Translations under genes and position numbers: made by a program | The notes under the pieces: generated by a model | The model's input: the letters and a program-made list of their open reading frames with translations, nothing else | Told to the model about the DNA's origin: nothing | The model's database searches: none | Part shown: piece by piece, positions 1 to 10,216 of the stretch | Numbering within the stretch: the stretch's first letter is position 1 | Layout of the letters: each line of letters starts with the position of its first letter | DNA from: Brevundimonas sp. NIBR11 | GTDB lineage: Bacteria; Pseudomonadota; Alphaproteobacteria; Caulobacterales; Caulobacteraceae | Assembly: GCF_027912535.1 (NCBI RefSeq) | Contig: NZ_CP115465.1 | Span: 45,001-109,000, forward strand | DNA: 64,000 nucleotides | Direction of reading: 5' to 3'

Positions 1-1437
<1,437 letters not shown>

Positions 1438-1534
1438 GTTTCTCAGCAAAACTCATTCGATCTTTTGATCACCGACAATGTCTTCTCGACATTCTTCTTT
1501 GGCCTCACGCGCGTTCGCGCTGCGCGAGCCCAAG

Positions 1535-1694
1535 GATCTGCATATCCGCTCGGTTGACCTGGTGGTTATGTCGGAGGTTCCCCACCCGATCCCATCCCGA
1601 ACTCGGTCGTTAAGCCCTCCAGAGCCAATGGTACTATGTCTCAAGGCATGGGAGAGTAGGTCGCCGCCGGGTCTACCCAGCGGATATGCAGATC
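1535..1694 (+). repeat. 16-bp inverted repeat enclosing the 5S rRNA (processing stem)
   Basis: GATCTGCATATCCGCT at 1535-1550 is the exact reverse complement of 1679-1694, so the precursor RNA would fold with the whole 5S rRNA in the loop. Such stems are normally cut by RNase III or RNase E during rRNA maturation. The match is seen directly; the processing role is inferred from rRNA operons in general. Confidence 0.8.
1556..1673 (+). rRNA. rrf: 5S ribosomal RNA
   Basis: About 118 nt, with the typical start GACCTGGTGG, the CCCGATCCCATCCCGAACTC core and the terminal GTAGGTCGCCGCCGGGTC that pairs with the start. It follows the 23S gene by about 120 bp in the same transcript. Confidence 0.95.
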
Positions 1695-1741
1695 AAGAAC
1701 GAATGCCTCTCTCGAACGTCTTCCTTCACCCTACCGTTCGC

Positions 1742-1818
<77 letters not shown>

Positions 1819-1826
1819 AACAACAT

Positions 1827-1862
1827 AAAGCCCCGCCGCCCAGTGCCGCGGGGCTTTTTTTT
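1827..1862 (+). terminator. Rho-independent terminator of the rRNA operon
   Basis: AAAGCCCCGC pairs with GCGGGGCTTT across a short loop and is followed by eight T residues. It lies 9 bp after the initiator tRNA and so ends the rrn transcript. Confidence 0.9.
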
Positions 1863-2230
1863 GCCGCCTGCGACGCGGGCGGGTTCCCCCGGCACGATGA
1901 TGGCGGCGTCCCAACGCTAGAGCCTGCCCCCAGTATTTCCCTCCGGACGCGTGAGAGACCTGCGGTGCATTCACGCCCCAGACCTGACGGTTAGCCAACC
2001 GCTGCACGGGCGACAGGGCGGGACTTCGAGCTGGCGCGGAGCTTACCTGCGCCGCGCATTGTCTTGGCCTGGACGAAAGAGGACGGCAGAAACCGTGCAA
2101 GCTCGGAACAGCAGAGTTCAAATCGATCGGGCGATAGCGCGCAATCGATTGCGAAGGGTCAATGCCTAACCCGTAGTCCGCCTCGTCGCATGCATCGAGG
2201 CGTCCCTTTGTGGGGTCGCTGACCTGCGTT
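1863..2230. other. Intergenic stretch with no supported gene
   Basis: Between the rrn terminator and the decayed transporter. Short open frames occur on both strands but none resembles a known protein. A palindrome CAATCGATTG lies near 2145-2154; it could be a leftover operator of the dead transporter, but this is a guess. Confidence 0.5.
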
Positions 2231-2770
2231 TCAGACGGCCAAGCCCGCACGGGCCAGAATGGAAGCCGTACCCAGGGAGAGGCTGAACGTGGCGTCGCCG
2301 AACGTGTCGCCGAGCAATCCCATGGCGAGCGGGACAAGGACGGCGCTCACGTATGTGAAGAAGAGCAGCAGGCCCGCCGTTTGGCTCTGGCGACTTTGCT
2401 CGAAGCGACGGATGCCCTTTGAGTTGATGGTCGGATAAAGGACCGACATGAACATGCCCGAGGCGGGAAGAACGAGGGCGGCGACGCCACGACCGCAAAT
2501 GCCGCGGCGACGAAGCAGACCAACACTCCGAGGCGGTAAATCGCCAACACCCTCTGCCAAGGCAGCCGAGCCAGGAGCCAGGCGCCTGGGAACCTGCCGG
2601 CCCTCGCAGGACGAAGACCATCGATACCGCGTAGAGGGCGAACCACACGAGCGGTCGGTCGTAGCCGAGCAGACAGGTCGGGGCCTCGACGTAAAGCGCT
2701 GCCTCGGCGGCGATGTTCGGGAAAGACTCAGATAGACGAACGATCTGCTCCGTGGTCGGACCCACGCCTG
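2231..2770 (-). pseudogene. Remnant of an MFS sugar transporter (FucP-like), frameshifted
   Basis: Three successive minus-strand segments in three different frames read as consecutive pieces of one membrane protein. About 2770-2600 gives a helix followed by ...DRPLVWFALYAVSMVF; about 2590-2480 gives a GAWLLARLPWQRVLAIYRLG segment; about 2479-2231 gives SGMFMSVLYPTINSKGI and two more hydrophobic helices. The order and the (S/N)xxxPT motif after a glycine-rich turn match the C-terminal half of the fucose/glucose-galactose type MFS permeases. The N-terminal half is gone. At least two frameshifts are needed, so no functional product is expected. Confidence 0.65.
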
Positions 2771-2787
2771 TGTAAGTCATTGATTTA

Positions 2788-2861
2788 TGGAGCGGGCGGC
2801 GGGAATCGAACCCGCACGAAAAGCTTGGGAAGCTTTCAGGCTACCACTACATCACGCCCGC
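2788..2861 (-). tRNA. tRNA-Gly (CCC)
   Basis: 74-nt cloverleaf with acceptor GCGGGCG, anticodon loop TTCCCAA (anticodon CCC, reads GGG), T-loop GGTTCGAATCC and encoded CCA. Transcribed toward the decayed transporter. Confidence 0.95.
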
Positions 2862-2874
2862 GGAAGCACGGGGC

Positions 2875-2902
2875 AACCTAGCGGAAAGTGTCGCCGGCTC
2901 AA
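2875..2902 (-). promoter_or_regulatory. Promoter for tRNA-Gly
   Basis: On the minus strand TTGAGC is followed after 16 bp by TAGGTT, about 14 bp before the tRNA. The same TTGxxC / TAGxTx pattern precedes other RNA genes in this window. Confidence 0.55.
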
Positions 2903-3152
2903 GGCCTGGAGGCTGATTTAATCGCTTCTGTGACAATCGCTCCGCGTCCAGAAACAATGTCGCCGAAGTGACGTCAAGTATTCGTCGCGAAAGTTCGGTG
3001 AACATAAATCAGAGCTCGGATCGACTGTAATATTCGAGCGATTTTCTGTCATTTCAGCTTTGCAATGACCTCTTAAAGGCGGCCCTCGGGATCGCTGGGA
3101 ACGTGTCGAACGGCGCGTGGCGATCAAACATTTCCAACCCGAGGGGATCTCG
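2903..3152. other. Upstream region of the lipoprotein/TonB-receptor pair
   Basis: About 250 bp, noticeably richer in A+T than the flanking genes around 2990-3060, which fits a promoter region. A single CTGTCAT element lies at 3046-3052, but I see no second properly spaced copy. No gene is supported here. Confidence 0.5.
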
Positions 3153-4670
3153 ATGCTTCGTCTGACCAAGGTTCTGATGGCCGGTGCGGCCGTGATGGCG
3201 CTGGCCGCCTGCGGCTCCGCCGAAGTGGCCTCCCCCGGTGAGGGCGATTTCGGCAACGGCGGGACCGGCGGTGGCGGCACCGGTCCGACCACGCCGCCTC
3301 CGGGCACCCCGGCCGCTGACTGCCCCACGGGTCTGACCAACGTCGGCACCGTCGCCAACAACACCCTGCGCGCCTGCCAGCTGCCCGAGACGATCACGGG
3401 CTCGCTGACCCTGTCGGTCCGAGCCGGCACCATCTACGCCATCTCGGGCCGCACCCAGGTCGGCACCGACCGCGGCGCGGATCCGGCCGCTCCGGTCGCC
3501 GGCAGCGTCCAGGGCATCCTGACCATCGATCCGGGGGTGAAGGTCTTCGCCTCGGGCGGCTCGGACTACCTGCTGATCAACCGCGGCTCGCAAATCTTTG
3601 CTGAGGGCACCGCGACCCAGCCGATCGTCTTCACGAGCCGCCAGAACATCGAAGGCCAGACCAACCTGAGCTCACAAGGCCAGTGGGGCGGCATCGTGAT
3701 CGCCGGTCGCGCCCCGACCGCCGTCTGCCCGGCGGGCGTCACCGCCCCGAGCGCCTCGTGCGTCGGTCAGGTCGAAGGCACCAGCGCCAACTACGGCGGC
3801 AACACCCTGGCCGATAACTCGGGTCGCCTGCGCTACGTGCAGGTCAACTACTCGGGCTTCGAACTGTCGCCGAACAACGAGCTCCAGGCCCTGACCCTGG
3901 CCGGCGTGGGCTCGGGCACGACGGTGGAGTTCTTCCAGTCCTACAACTCGTCGGACGACGGCATCGAAATCTTCGGCGGCACCGTCAACCTGCGCAACAT
4001 CGTCATCAACGGCGCCGACGACGACGGCCTGGACACGGACACGGGCTGGAAGGGCGGCGCCCAGTTCGGCATCATCACCCAAAAGCCGACGGCCGTGACC
4101 AACGGTTCGCGCGGCCTCGAATGGTCGGCCGCTCCGTCGGGCACGACCTTCTACGCCGAGCCCAAGATCTCGAACTTCACCATCGTCGGCCGCAACGCCG
4201 CCGTGGCCGCCGACGCGATCATCACCCTCAACACCGGCACCAAGCCGACGATCATCAACTCGGTCTTCACCAACCCGACGACCTCGGCCGCGGCCTGCCT
4301 GGACATCGATGACGCCCAGACGGTCACCAACGCCCCGATCTTCCGCTCGGTCTACTTCGCCTGCTCGCGTCCCTACGAAGACGACTCGAACGTGAACGCC
4401 GCCGCCACCGCCGCCGTCTTCATCTCGGCGACGAACACCAACAACACGGCCGCCGGAACCTCGACGATGACGGCCCCTGCCGGCGCGACGATGACCAACA
4501 ACGGTCTGAACTTCATCAACGGCGCCAACGAGACGGCGGTCGTGGCGACCAACGGGAACGCGCTGTACCCGTTCTTCACCTCGGTCACCTACATCGGCGC
4601 CGTGCGCAATGCTGCCGACACCTGGTACCTCGGCTGGACCTGCGGTCTGGCGGCCGGTTCGACCTGCTGA
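3153..4670 (+). CDS. Surface lipoprotein, beta-helix-like, partner of the TonB receptor
   Basis: 505 residues. The start at 3153 is chosen because it gives a clean lipoprotein signal with lipobox LAAC (Cys20) and has GAGGGG just upstream; an earlier in-frame start would bury the signal. After the signal comes a low-complexity Gly/Thr/Pro spacer (about 27-50), then repeated short beta-strand units rich in Asn, Gly and Thr, including GQWGGIVIAGRAP near 178-190, NSSDDGIEIFGGTVN and ADDDGLDTDTGW. This WGG-type repeat is known from right-handed parallel beta-helix surface proteins encoded beside TonB receptors in Caulobacterales, sphingomonads and Bacteroidota. It is followed 78 bp later by a TonB-dependent receptor, so the likely role is ligand capture at the outer membrane. 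The ligand cannot be read from sequence. Confidence 0.8.
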   Translation: MLRLTKVLMAGAAVMALAACGSAEVASPGEGDFGNGGTGGGGTGPTTPPPGTPAADCPTGLTNVGTVANNTLRACQLPETITGSLTLSVRAGTIYAISGRTQVGTDRGADPAAPVAGSVQGILTIDPGVKVFASGGSDYLLINRGSQIFAEGTATQPIVFTSRQNIEGQTNLSSQGQWGGIVIAGRAPTAVCPAGVTAPSASCVGQVEGTSANYGGNTLADNSGRLRYVQVNYSGFELSPNNELQALTLAGVGSGTTVEFFQSYNSSDDGIEIFGGTVNLRNIVINGADDDGLDTDTGWKGGAQFGIITQKPTAVTNGSRGLEWSAAPSGTTFYAEPKISNFTIVGRNAAVAADAIITLNTGTKPTIINSVFTNPTTSAAACLDIDDAQTVTNAPIFRSVYFACSRPYEDDSNVNAAATAAVFISATNTNNTAAGTSTMTAPAGATMTNNGLNFINGANETAVVATNGNALYPFFTSVTYIGAVRNAADTWYLGWTCGLAAGSTC

Positions 4671-4681
4671 TGACGGAGAAC

Positions 4682-4705
4682 GGGGCGGCCCATGCGGGTC
4701 GCCCC
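4682..4705 (+). promoter_or_regulatory. Intergenic RNA hairpin between lipoprotein and receptor genes
   Basis: GGGGCGGCCC (4682-4691) pairs with GGGTCGCCCC (4696-4705) with one G-U pair and a 4-nt loop. A pyrimidine-rich stretch follows but not a run of T. It could be a partial terminator or a stabiliser that lets the lipoprotein mRNA accumulate above the receptor mRNA. Confidence 0.55.
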
Positions 4706-4748
4706 GGCTTCGCTCTCTTTCGTTGAACCCCCCTTCAAGGCGCAGATC

Positions 4749-7385
4749 ATGAAGACGCTCTCCCTGACCCTGAGCGGGGTCCTGCTGGCCACCAGCGCGT
4801 TGATCGCGCCGGCGTTCGCTTACGCTCAAACCGCCCCGGCTGAAGGCCCCGCACGGGTCGGGGTCCCCGCCGATCCCCAAGACGAGTCGACCCAGGTCGA
4901 CGAGATCGTCGTGCTGGGCCGCTACATCCCCGAACCAAACCGCGAGAGCCCGGAAGTCGCGGCCTTCCTGACGGCGGAAGACCTGGCCCGCACCGGGGAT
5001 TCCAACGCCGCCGAAGCCCTGACCCGCGTCACCGGCCTGTCCATCGTCGAAGGCCGCTTCATCTACGTCCGCGGTCTGGGCGAGCGCTATTCCTCGGCCC
5101 TGCTGAACGGCTCGCCCCTGCCGAGCCCCGAACCGCTGCAGCGCGTGATTCCGCTGGATTTGTTCCCGTCGGACATCCTGGCCGGCGTGACGGTCCAGAA
5201 GACCTATTCGGCCAACTATCCCGGCGAGTTCGGCGGCGGTCTGATCGACCTGCAGACGATCGCGACGCCGAACGAGCCTTTCTTCACCCTGAAGGCGGGC
5301 ATAGGCGGCAACACCGAAACGACGGCGCAAGACAGCCTGATCTACATGGGCTCGCGGACGGACTTCACGGGCTTCGACGACGATACCCGCGACGTCCCGG
5401 GTCCGATCGCCCTGGCCTTCAACTCGGGTCGCCGGATCAACGCCAACAATTATTCGGCCGCCGAGCTGCGTCGCATGGGCCAGTCGCTGGTCAATGCGCC
5501 GCTGCGTCTGCTGCAGCGTGAAGAGGCGCCGGTGAACTTCAGCCTCGGCGCCACCGGCGGCGCGTCCATGGACACCGGCATCGGCGCCGTGGGCGCCGTC
5601 TTCGTGGCCGGCTACGATAACGCGTGGAAGACCCGCCAGGGCGTTCGCCAGACCGGCCGCCTCGACGCCGGCAATCTGGTGGTCGCCAATGACTTCGGCT
5701 TCCAGTCGACCCAGAACGACATCGGTCTGAACTTCCTGGGCGGTCTCAGCCTCGAGAGCGGCGAGAACACGATCAAGTGGACCAACCTCTACGTCCGCAA
5801 CGTCACCAAGGAAGCCCGGACCCAGGAAGGCGTCGACGACGCGGCCGGCTCGACCCGTCGCACGGATCTGACGGCCTGGTATGTTCGCCAGCTGCTGTCG
5901 ACCCAGCTGACCGGCGAGCATTTCTTCGGTGACGCGTGGCAGCTGAACTGGCGGGCGGCCTACGCCAAGACCTCGCGCGACGCTCCCTACGAGACCCAGT
6001 TCGGCTACGGGCTGAACGCCCAGGGCGCCTACATCCACTCGATCCAGTCGAACTCGATCGCCTTCAGCGAGCTGAACGACGACGTCGTGTCGGGCGGTGC
6101 GGACCTGTCGTACATCCTGCCGCTGTCGGACTACCGCGAAGCCAAGTTCACGGTCGGCGCCTCGACCTACGACAACAACCGCGACTCGGCCGAGCGTCGT
6201 CTGCGCTTCAACGCGATCAACACCCTGACCGCGGACCAGCTCGAATCGCGCGTCGACTATCTGTTCTCGGACTTCAACATCGGGCCGTATCTGCAGCTCG
6301 AGGAGGTCACGGGCTCGAACGGGGCCGCGGCCTATGACGGCCAACTGACGGTCAACGCCGTCTATGGCCAGGTCGAGGCCGAGGTGATCCCGCTGGTCAA
6401 CCTGACCGTCGGCGTCCGCTACGAGGACGGCGAACAGACGGTCAACCCGCGCGACCTGTTCGGCGGGGTGACCGGCCTGCCGCGCACCACGATCGCCGAG
6501 CAGTACGTCCTGCCCGCCGCGACCGTGACGTGGAACTTCGCCGAGGACATGCAGCTGCGTCTGGCCGCATCGAAGACCATCGGCCGTCCGCAGTTCCGCG
6601 AACTGGCGCCGCAGCAGTACCGGGACATCGAGACGGACCGGACCTTCATCGGCAACCAGTTCCTGGTCGACACCGAGATCACCAACCTGGACGCCCGGTT
6701 CGAGTGGTATTTCGCCCGCCAGCAGTTCATCACCGCCGGCGTCTTCTACAAGGACCTGTCCAAGCCGGTGGAATCCAGCGTCGTGGATCAGGGCTCGAAC
6801 ATCTCGCAGACCTTCCTGAACGCTCCGAACGCCCGGATCATGGGCGCCGAGGTCGAGGCGAAGAAATACTTCGAGTTCCCTGATTCGAGCATGGAGTTCA
6901 TCGCCAACAAGCGCTGGCTGGTGCAGGCCAACTACACCTTCTCGGACTCCGAGGTTCAGGTGGAGGCGGGCGACACCGTCCTGACCCAGAGCGGTCTGGG
7001 CGTGCCGGAGAACGCGGCCTTCTACGTCGTCGACGGCAGCCGCCTGCAAGGCCAGTCGGATCACGTCGCCAACCTGCAACTGGGCTGGGAAGACGATGTG
7101 GCCCGCTCGCAGGCGACGTTCATCCTGAACTACGTCTCGGAGCGGACCTCAGCCCGCAACATCGCCGGCAACCCCGACCTGGTCCAGGATCCGGGGACCT
7201 TCCTGGACTTCGTTTACCGCAAGGACTTCGACGTCGCGGGTCGCGAGCTGGGTCTGGCGATCGAACTGCGCAACCTGCTCGGCAACGACTACACCGAGTA
7301 TGAGGAGCTGGGTTCGACCAAGATCGACGTCAACTCCTACGACCTGGGCCAGAGCGCCTCGATCAGCCTGACCGCCCGCTTCTAA
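4749..7385 (+). CDS. TonB-dependent outer-membrane receptor
   Basis: 878 residues. The start at 4749 gives a typical Sec signal peptide ending near AFAYAQ (residue 27). A TonB-box-like segment DEIVVLGRY lies at 51-59, followed by the plug domain with the hallmark YVRGLGERYSSALLNGSPLP and the FGGGLIDLQT turn. The remainder is a beta-barrel with alternating aromatic strands and the protein ends in Phe, the outer-membrane insertion signal. No N-terminal signalling (STN) domain is present, so it should not act through an anti-sigma factor. It follows the beta-helix lipoprotein and probably imports the ligand that protein captures. The substrate is unknown. Confidence 0.93.
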   Translation: MKTLSLTLSGVLLATSALIAPAFAYAQTAPAEGPARVGVPADPQDESTQVDEIVVLGRYIPEPNRESPEVAAFLTAEDLARTGDSNAAEALTRVTGLSIVEGRFIYVRGLGERYSSALLNGSPLPSPEPLQRVIPLDLFPSDILAGVTVQKTYSANYPGEFGGGLIDLQTIATPNEPFFTLKAGIGGNTETTAQDSLIYMGSRTDFTGFDDDTRDVPGPIALAFNSGRRINANNYSAAELRRMGQSLVNAPLRLLQREEAPVNFSLGATGGASMDTGIGAVGAVFVAGYDNAWKTRQGVRQTGRLDAGNLVVANDFGFQSTQNDIGLNFLGGLSLESGENTIKWTNLYVRNVTKEARTQEGVDDAAGSTRRTDLTAWYVRQLLSTQLTGEHFFGDAWQLNWRAAYAKTSRDAPYETQFGYGLNAQGAYIHSIQSNSIAFSELNDDVVSGGADLSYILPLSDYREAKFTVGASTYDNNRDSAERRLRFNAINTLTADQLESRVDYLFSDFNIGPYLQLEEVTGSNGAAAYDGQLTVNAVYGQVEAEVIPLVNLTVGVRYEDGEQTVNPRDLFGGVTGLPRTTIAEQYVLPAATVTWNFAEDMQLRLAASKTIGRPQFRELAPQQYRDIETDRTFIGNQFLVDTEITNLDARFEWYFARQQFITAGVFYKDLSKPVESSVVDQGSNISQTFLNAPNARIMGAEVEAKKYFEFPDSSMEFIANKRWLVQANYTFSDSEVQVEAGDTVLTQSGLGVPENAAFYVVDGSRLQGQSDHVANLQLGWEDDVARSQATFILNYVSERTSARNIAGNPDLVQDPGTFLDFVYRKDFDVAGRELGLAIELRNLLGNDYTEYEELGSTKIDVNSYDLGQSASISLTARF

Positions 7386-7409
7386 GCCGGCGTACGATGT
7401 CAAAGACCT

Positions 7410-7442
7410 GGGCCGTCCACCGCGAGGTGGGCGGCCCTTTTT
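7410..7442. terminator. Terminator between convergent receptor and amidohydrolase genes
   Basis: GGGCCGTCCACC pairs with GGTGGGCGGCCC (one G-U pair) and is followed by five T on the plus strand. It ends the receptor transcript and abuts the stop codon of the converging gene. Confidence 0.85.
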
Positions 7443-9107
7443 CTAGTCCGCCCGATAAGCGATCTCGCCGTCGACGACGGTCAGGACCGCGTGGCCCCTG
7501 GGGATGTCGGCTTCCGGAACGGTCATCAGGTCGATGTCGAAAGCGGTGAAGTCCGCGCGCTTGCCGACCTCGATCGTGCCCAGCTCATCCTCGCGGAAGG
7601 AGGCGTAGGCGGGCCAGGCGGTGAACATCTTCAGAGCCGTGGCGCGGTCGACGGCCTCGTTCGGACGCCAGTCGGGACCCTGGAAGCCTTCGAGGTCGCG
7701 GCGGGCGATAGCGGCGTAGAACTCGATCAGGGGATCGCCGCGCTCGACCGGGGCGTCGGAGCCGCCGACGACCACGACGCCGAGCTCGACCAGGCTGTGC
7801 CAGGCGTAGGCGCCGTCCAGGCGGGCGTCGCCGAGGCGGGCGGGGGCGAAGTGGAAGTCGCCGATGGCGTGGCTGGGCTGCATCGAGGCGATGACGTGCA
7901 GGTCGCGGAACATCGGCTCGTCGGCGGGCCGCAGGATCTGGGCGTGCTCGACGCGCCAGCGCGGCTCGGCGATGCCGCGCTCCCCGGCCGGGACGGCGGC
8001 CATGGCGTCGCGATACCAGTTGAGCACCTCGGTGTTGCCCCGGTCGCCGATGGCGTGGGTGGCGACCTGGATGCCGCCGCGCAGGGCCGCCTGATAGAGG
8101 GGCCCCATCTCGGCGGCGTTGGTCTGCATCAGACCCGAGGTGTGGGGCGCGTCCGAATAGGGGGCGTGGAGGGCGGCGCCGCGAGAGCCCAGGGCGCCGT
8201 CGACGTAATATTTGATGGCGCGCGTGATGATCCGGCCATCGGCGACGTCGCGCGGCCCGGAGGCGATCAGGGCGGCGGCGCCGTCGGGCGTGACGGCGTT
8301 ATAGACCCGGATCGAGGCCTCCCCGTCGCGAGCCATGTCTTCCAGGAGATCGATGTCGCCGGCGGGGGCGCTCATGAAATGGACGCCGGTCCAGCCGTAG
8401 CGGGCCTCGACGCGGAAGCCGGCGCGATAGGCGTTCCGCTTCGCCTCGGGATCGGCCTGGGGCATCAGGGGCGCGAGAAGGGCCGTGGCGGCGTCGACGA
8501 TGAAGCCGGTGGGCCGGCCGTCCGCGCCCCTGGCGATCTCGCCGCCCGACGGGGCGACGGTGGAGGCGGTGATGTTCGCTGCGGCGAGGGCGGCCGAGGA
8601 GGCGGTGATGGCGTGGCCGTCGGCGCGCTCCAGAAGGACGATGCGGTCCGGCGCGGCGGCGTCCAGGTCGGCGGCGGTCAGGAAGCGGGCGCCGTTCGCG
8701 CTCTCGGGCCAGCGGGTCTCGATCCAGCCGCGACCGATGATGGGGCCGTCGGGGTGGGCCTCGGCCCAGGCAGCGAGCCGGGCCATGGCGTCGGCGACCG
8801 AGGTCGAGCCTTCGAGGTTCAGCGTCAACTCCCGCCAGCCGATACCGTCGAGGTGGGCGTGGCCGTCGGTGAAGCCGGGAAAGAGGGTCGCGCCGTGAAG
8901 GTCGACGATCTCGAGGCCTTCGGCGGAGGGAGCGCCGGCCGCCGGACCGACGTAGGCGATGCGGCCGTCGCGGGCGATGACCACCTCGGCCGTCGGGGCG
9001 CTTTCGACGCCGGTGTAGATCGTCCCGCCCCGGATCAGCAGGTCCTGCGCCTGGGCGGGCAGGGCAAGGGCGGCGAGAGCGGCGGCGGTCAGGAAGGCGC
9101 GGAACAT
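7443..9107 (-). CDS. Exported amidohydrolase, family 3 (YtcJ-like)
   Basis: 554 residues. The start at 9107 is chosen because it gives a signal peptide ending at ALPAQAQ; the open frame upstream is unlike protein. The mature protein starts with the two-part beta-sandwich typical of urease-superfamily hydrolases, then the metal-binding HxH (His83, His85 in GHAHLDG), and later THAIGDRGN, RVEHAQIL and the GGSDAPVE motif with the metal-binding Asp. This layout matches the YtcJ/LAF3 group, which hydrolyses amide or related bonds of small molecules. With its signal peptide the enzyme should act in the periplasm. The natural substrate is unknown. It converges on the TonB-receptor gene and is monocistronic. 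Confidence 0.88.
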   Translation of the reverse strand: MFRAFLTAAALAALALPAQAQDLLIRGGTIYTGVESAPTAEVVIARDGRIAYVGPAAGAPSAEGLEIVDLHGATLFPGFTDGHAHLDGIGWRELTLNLEGSTSVADAMARLAAWAEAHPDGPIIGRGWIETRWPESANGARFLTAADLDAAAPDRIVLLERADGHAITASSAALAAANITASTVAPSGGEIARGADGRPTGFIVDAATALLAPLMPQADPEAKRNAYRAGFRVEARYGWTGVHFMSAPAGDIDLLEDMARDGEASIRVYNAVTPDGAAALIASGPRDVADGRIITRAIKYYVDGALGSRGAALHAPYSDAPHTSGLMQTNAAEMGPLYQAALRGGIQVATHAIGDRGNTEVLNWYRDAMAAVPAGERGIAEPRWRVEHAQILRPADEPMFRDLHVIASMQPSHAIGDFHFAPARLGDARLDGAYAWHSLVELGVVVVGGSDAPVERGDPLIEFYAAIARRDLEGFQGPDWRPNEAVDRATALKMFTAWPAYASFREDELGTIEVGKRADFTAFDIDLMTVPEADIPRGHAVLTVVDGEIAYRAD

Positions 9108-9779
9108 GGGGGTCACCGGGCTGGTGCAAATCGGAGGGCGGAGTTGCGGCCAAGGCGAGGGCGAGGTCAAGATTGGCCGGGCCCTTTCTCCCTCTCCCGA
9201 GGGGAGGGGGAGGCTTTTGCTCCAGGCACGCCTCATCGCTCCTCCGCTGCGAACGGGTTGGGGAAGTCGACGGAGCCTGGGCGGTCGCCCGGAACCGAGG
9301 TGGCCCCCTGCTTTCGCGTTACGGGGACCGATGAAATGTTTTTCGGCTCGCGCCGAGGCTCCGTCCCCGACCGGGTCCGCGAGCGTCGCCCAGCGGGTGT
9401 ACGGACACCCCGGGAGGGGTCTGCATCATCGTCGCAACGATGATTGACCACAGGTCCCGGGTCCTTTGGACCCTCAGGCGATAGGCCCGCGACGGGCGGC
9501 GGGCTCAGGCCCGCCGGGCTCCGAGGTTTCACGCCCCTCGAACATTCGCTTCGGGAGCCAAATCGTTGGCTCCCTCCACGACTACCCGCTACGATCGGCC
9601 CCGCCGCACGTCCGGGTCCTGGGCCCAGGACGCCTTCCCCAACGACGGGATGGGGAAAAGTATACGCCCGGTTTGAGGGGCGCCTGCGATAAAGACCTTA
9701 ATCAGAGCCGGGCGTTGAATTCGTTGGGCGAATTCGGGTGTCCGTTGATGGGTATAGCGATGGCCCCCATATCCCACCC
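9108..9779. other. Long intergenic region dense in hairpins
   Basis: About 670 bp without a convincing gene. A palindromic CTCCCTCTCC...GGGGAGGGGGAGG element lies at 9186-9213. From 9395 to 9735 there is a series of short perfect inverted repeats: 9395-9410 (6-bp stem), 9418-9449 (8 plus 4 bp), 9459-9473 (6 bp), 9498-9515 (7 bp), 9553-9574 (9-bp stem, 4-nt loop), 9616-9631 (16-bp palindrome), 9635-9657 (6 bp), 9717-9735 (7 bp). Hallmarks of RNase P RNA, tmRNA and SRP RNA are absent. The region could encode a structured RNA or be a patchwork of repeat debris. Confidence 0.5.
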
Positions 9780-10211
9780 ATGAAACTGTTCACCATCGGA
9801 TACGAAGGCGCGACCCAGGCCGATGTCATCGCGCGGCTGAAGGCGGCGAAGGTCGAGACCTTGGTCGACGTGCGGGCCGTGGCGGCGTCGCGGCGGGCGG
9901 GCTTTTCAAAGACCATCCTCGGCGAAAGCCTCAGGGCGGAGGGCATCGACTACCTGCATCTGCGCGCGCTCGGCACGCCCAAGGCAGGACGGGATGCGGC
10001 GAAGAAGGGCTATATCCGCGAGATGCGGGCCATCTTCGCCGATCACCTGGCCGAGCCGGGGTCGCAGCTTCAACTGGCTCAGCTTAAGGCGCTGGCGGGT
10101 GAGAAGCGGGTGGCGATGCTGTGCTTCGAGGCGGACCACGCGGCGTGTCACCGGGCGGTGCTGGCGGAACAGTTGGCGCGCGAGGACGGGTTCGAGGTGG
10201 TGAACCTGTGA
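9780..10211 (+). CDS. DUF488 family protein
   Basis: 143 residues. The start at 9780 gives the family-typical MKLFTIGYEG; a GTG 42 bp upstream is possible but adds non-conserved residues. The family signature LCFEADHAACHRAVLAEQL is near the C-terminus, with the paired Cys/His residues conserved in DUF488. Length is at the short end of the family. The biochemical role of DUF488 proteins is not established. It stands alone, with a palindromic terminator-like repeat directly after its stop. Confidence 0.85.
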   Translation: MKLFTIGYEGATQADVIARLKAAKVETLVDVRAVAASRRAGFSKTILGESLRAEGIDYLHLRALGTPKAGRDAAKKGYIREMRAIFADHLAEPGSQLQLAQLKALAGEKRVAMLCFEADHAACHRAVLAEQLAREDGFEVVNL

Positions 10212-10216
10212 ACGAT

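Noticed and set aside
1453..1644. ORFs inside the rRNA and spacer regions
   Set aside because: They lie within or across structural RNA genes and have no protein features.
3046..3056. CTGTCAT element upstream of the lipoprotein, resembling half a PHO box
   Set aside because: The second 7-bp repeat expected 11 bp later does not match, so phosphate control is not supported.
3672..7079. Minus-strand open frame of 1135 codons antisense to the lipoprotein and TonB receptor
   Set aside because: It is antisense to two well-recognised genes, has the Val/Arg/Gly/Asp-rich composition typical of high-GC antisense frames and no recognisable domain.
7491..9443. Plus-strand 650-codon frame antisense to the amidohydrolase
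   Set aside because: Same type of composition artefact; the minus-strand gene has clear catalytic motifs.
9390..9740. RNase P RNA, tmRNA or SRP RNA as the identity of the hairpin-rich gap
   Set aside because: The GAGGAAAGTCC segment, the ssrA tag codons and the SRP GGAAG domain are all absent.
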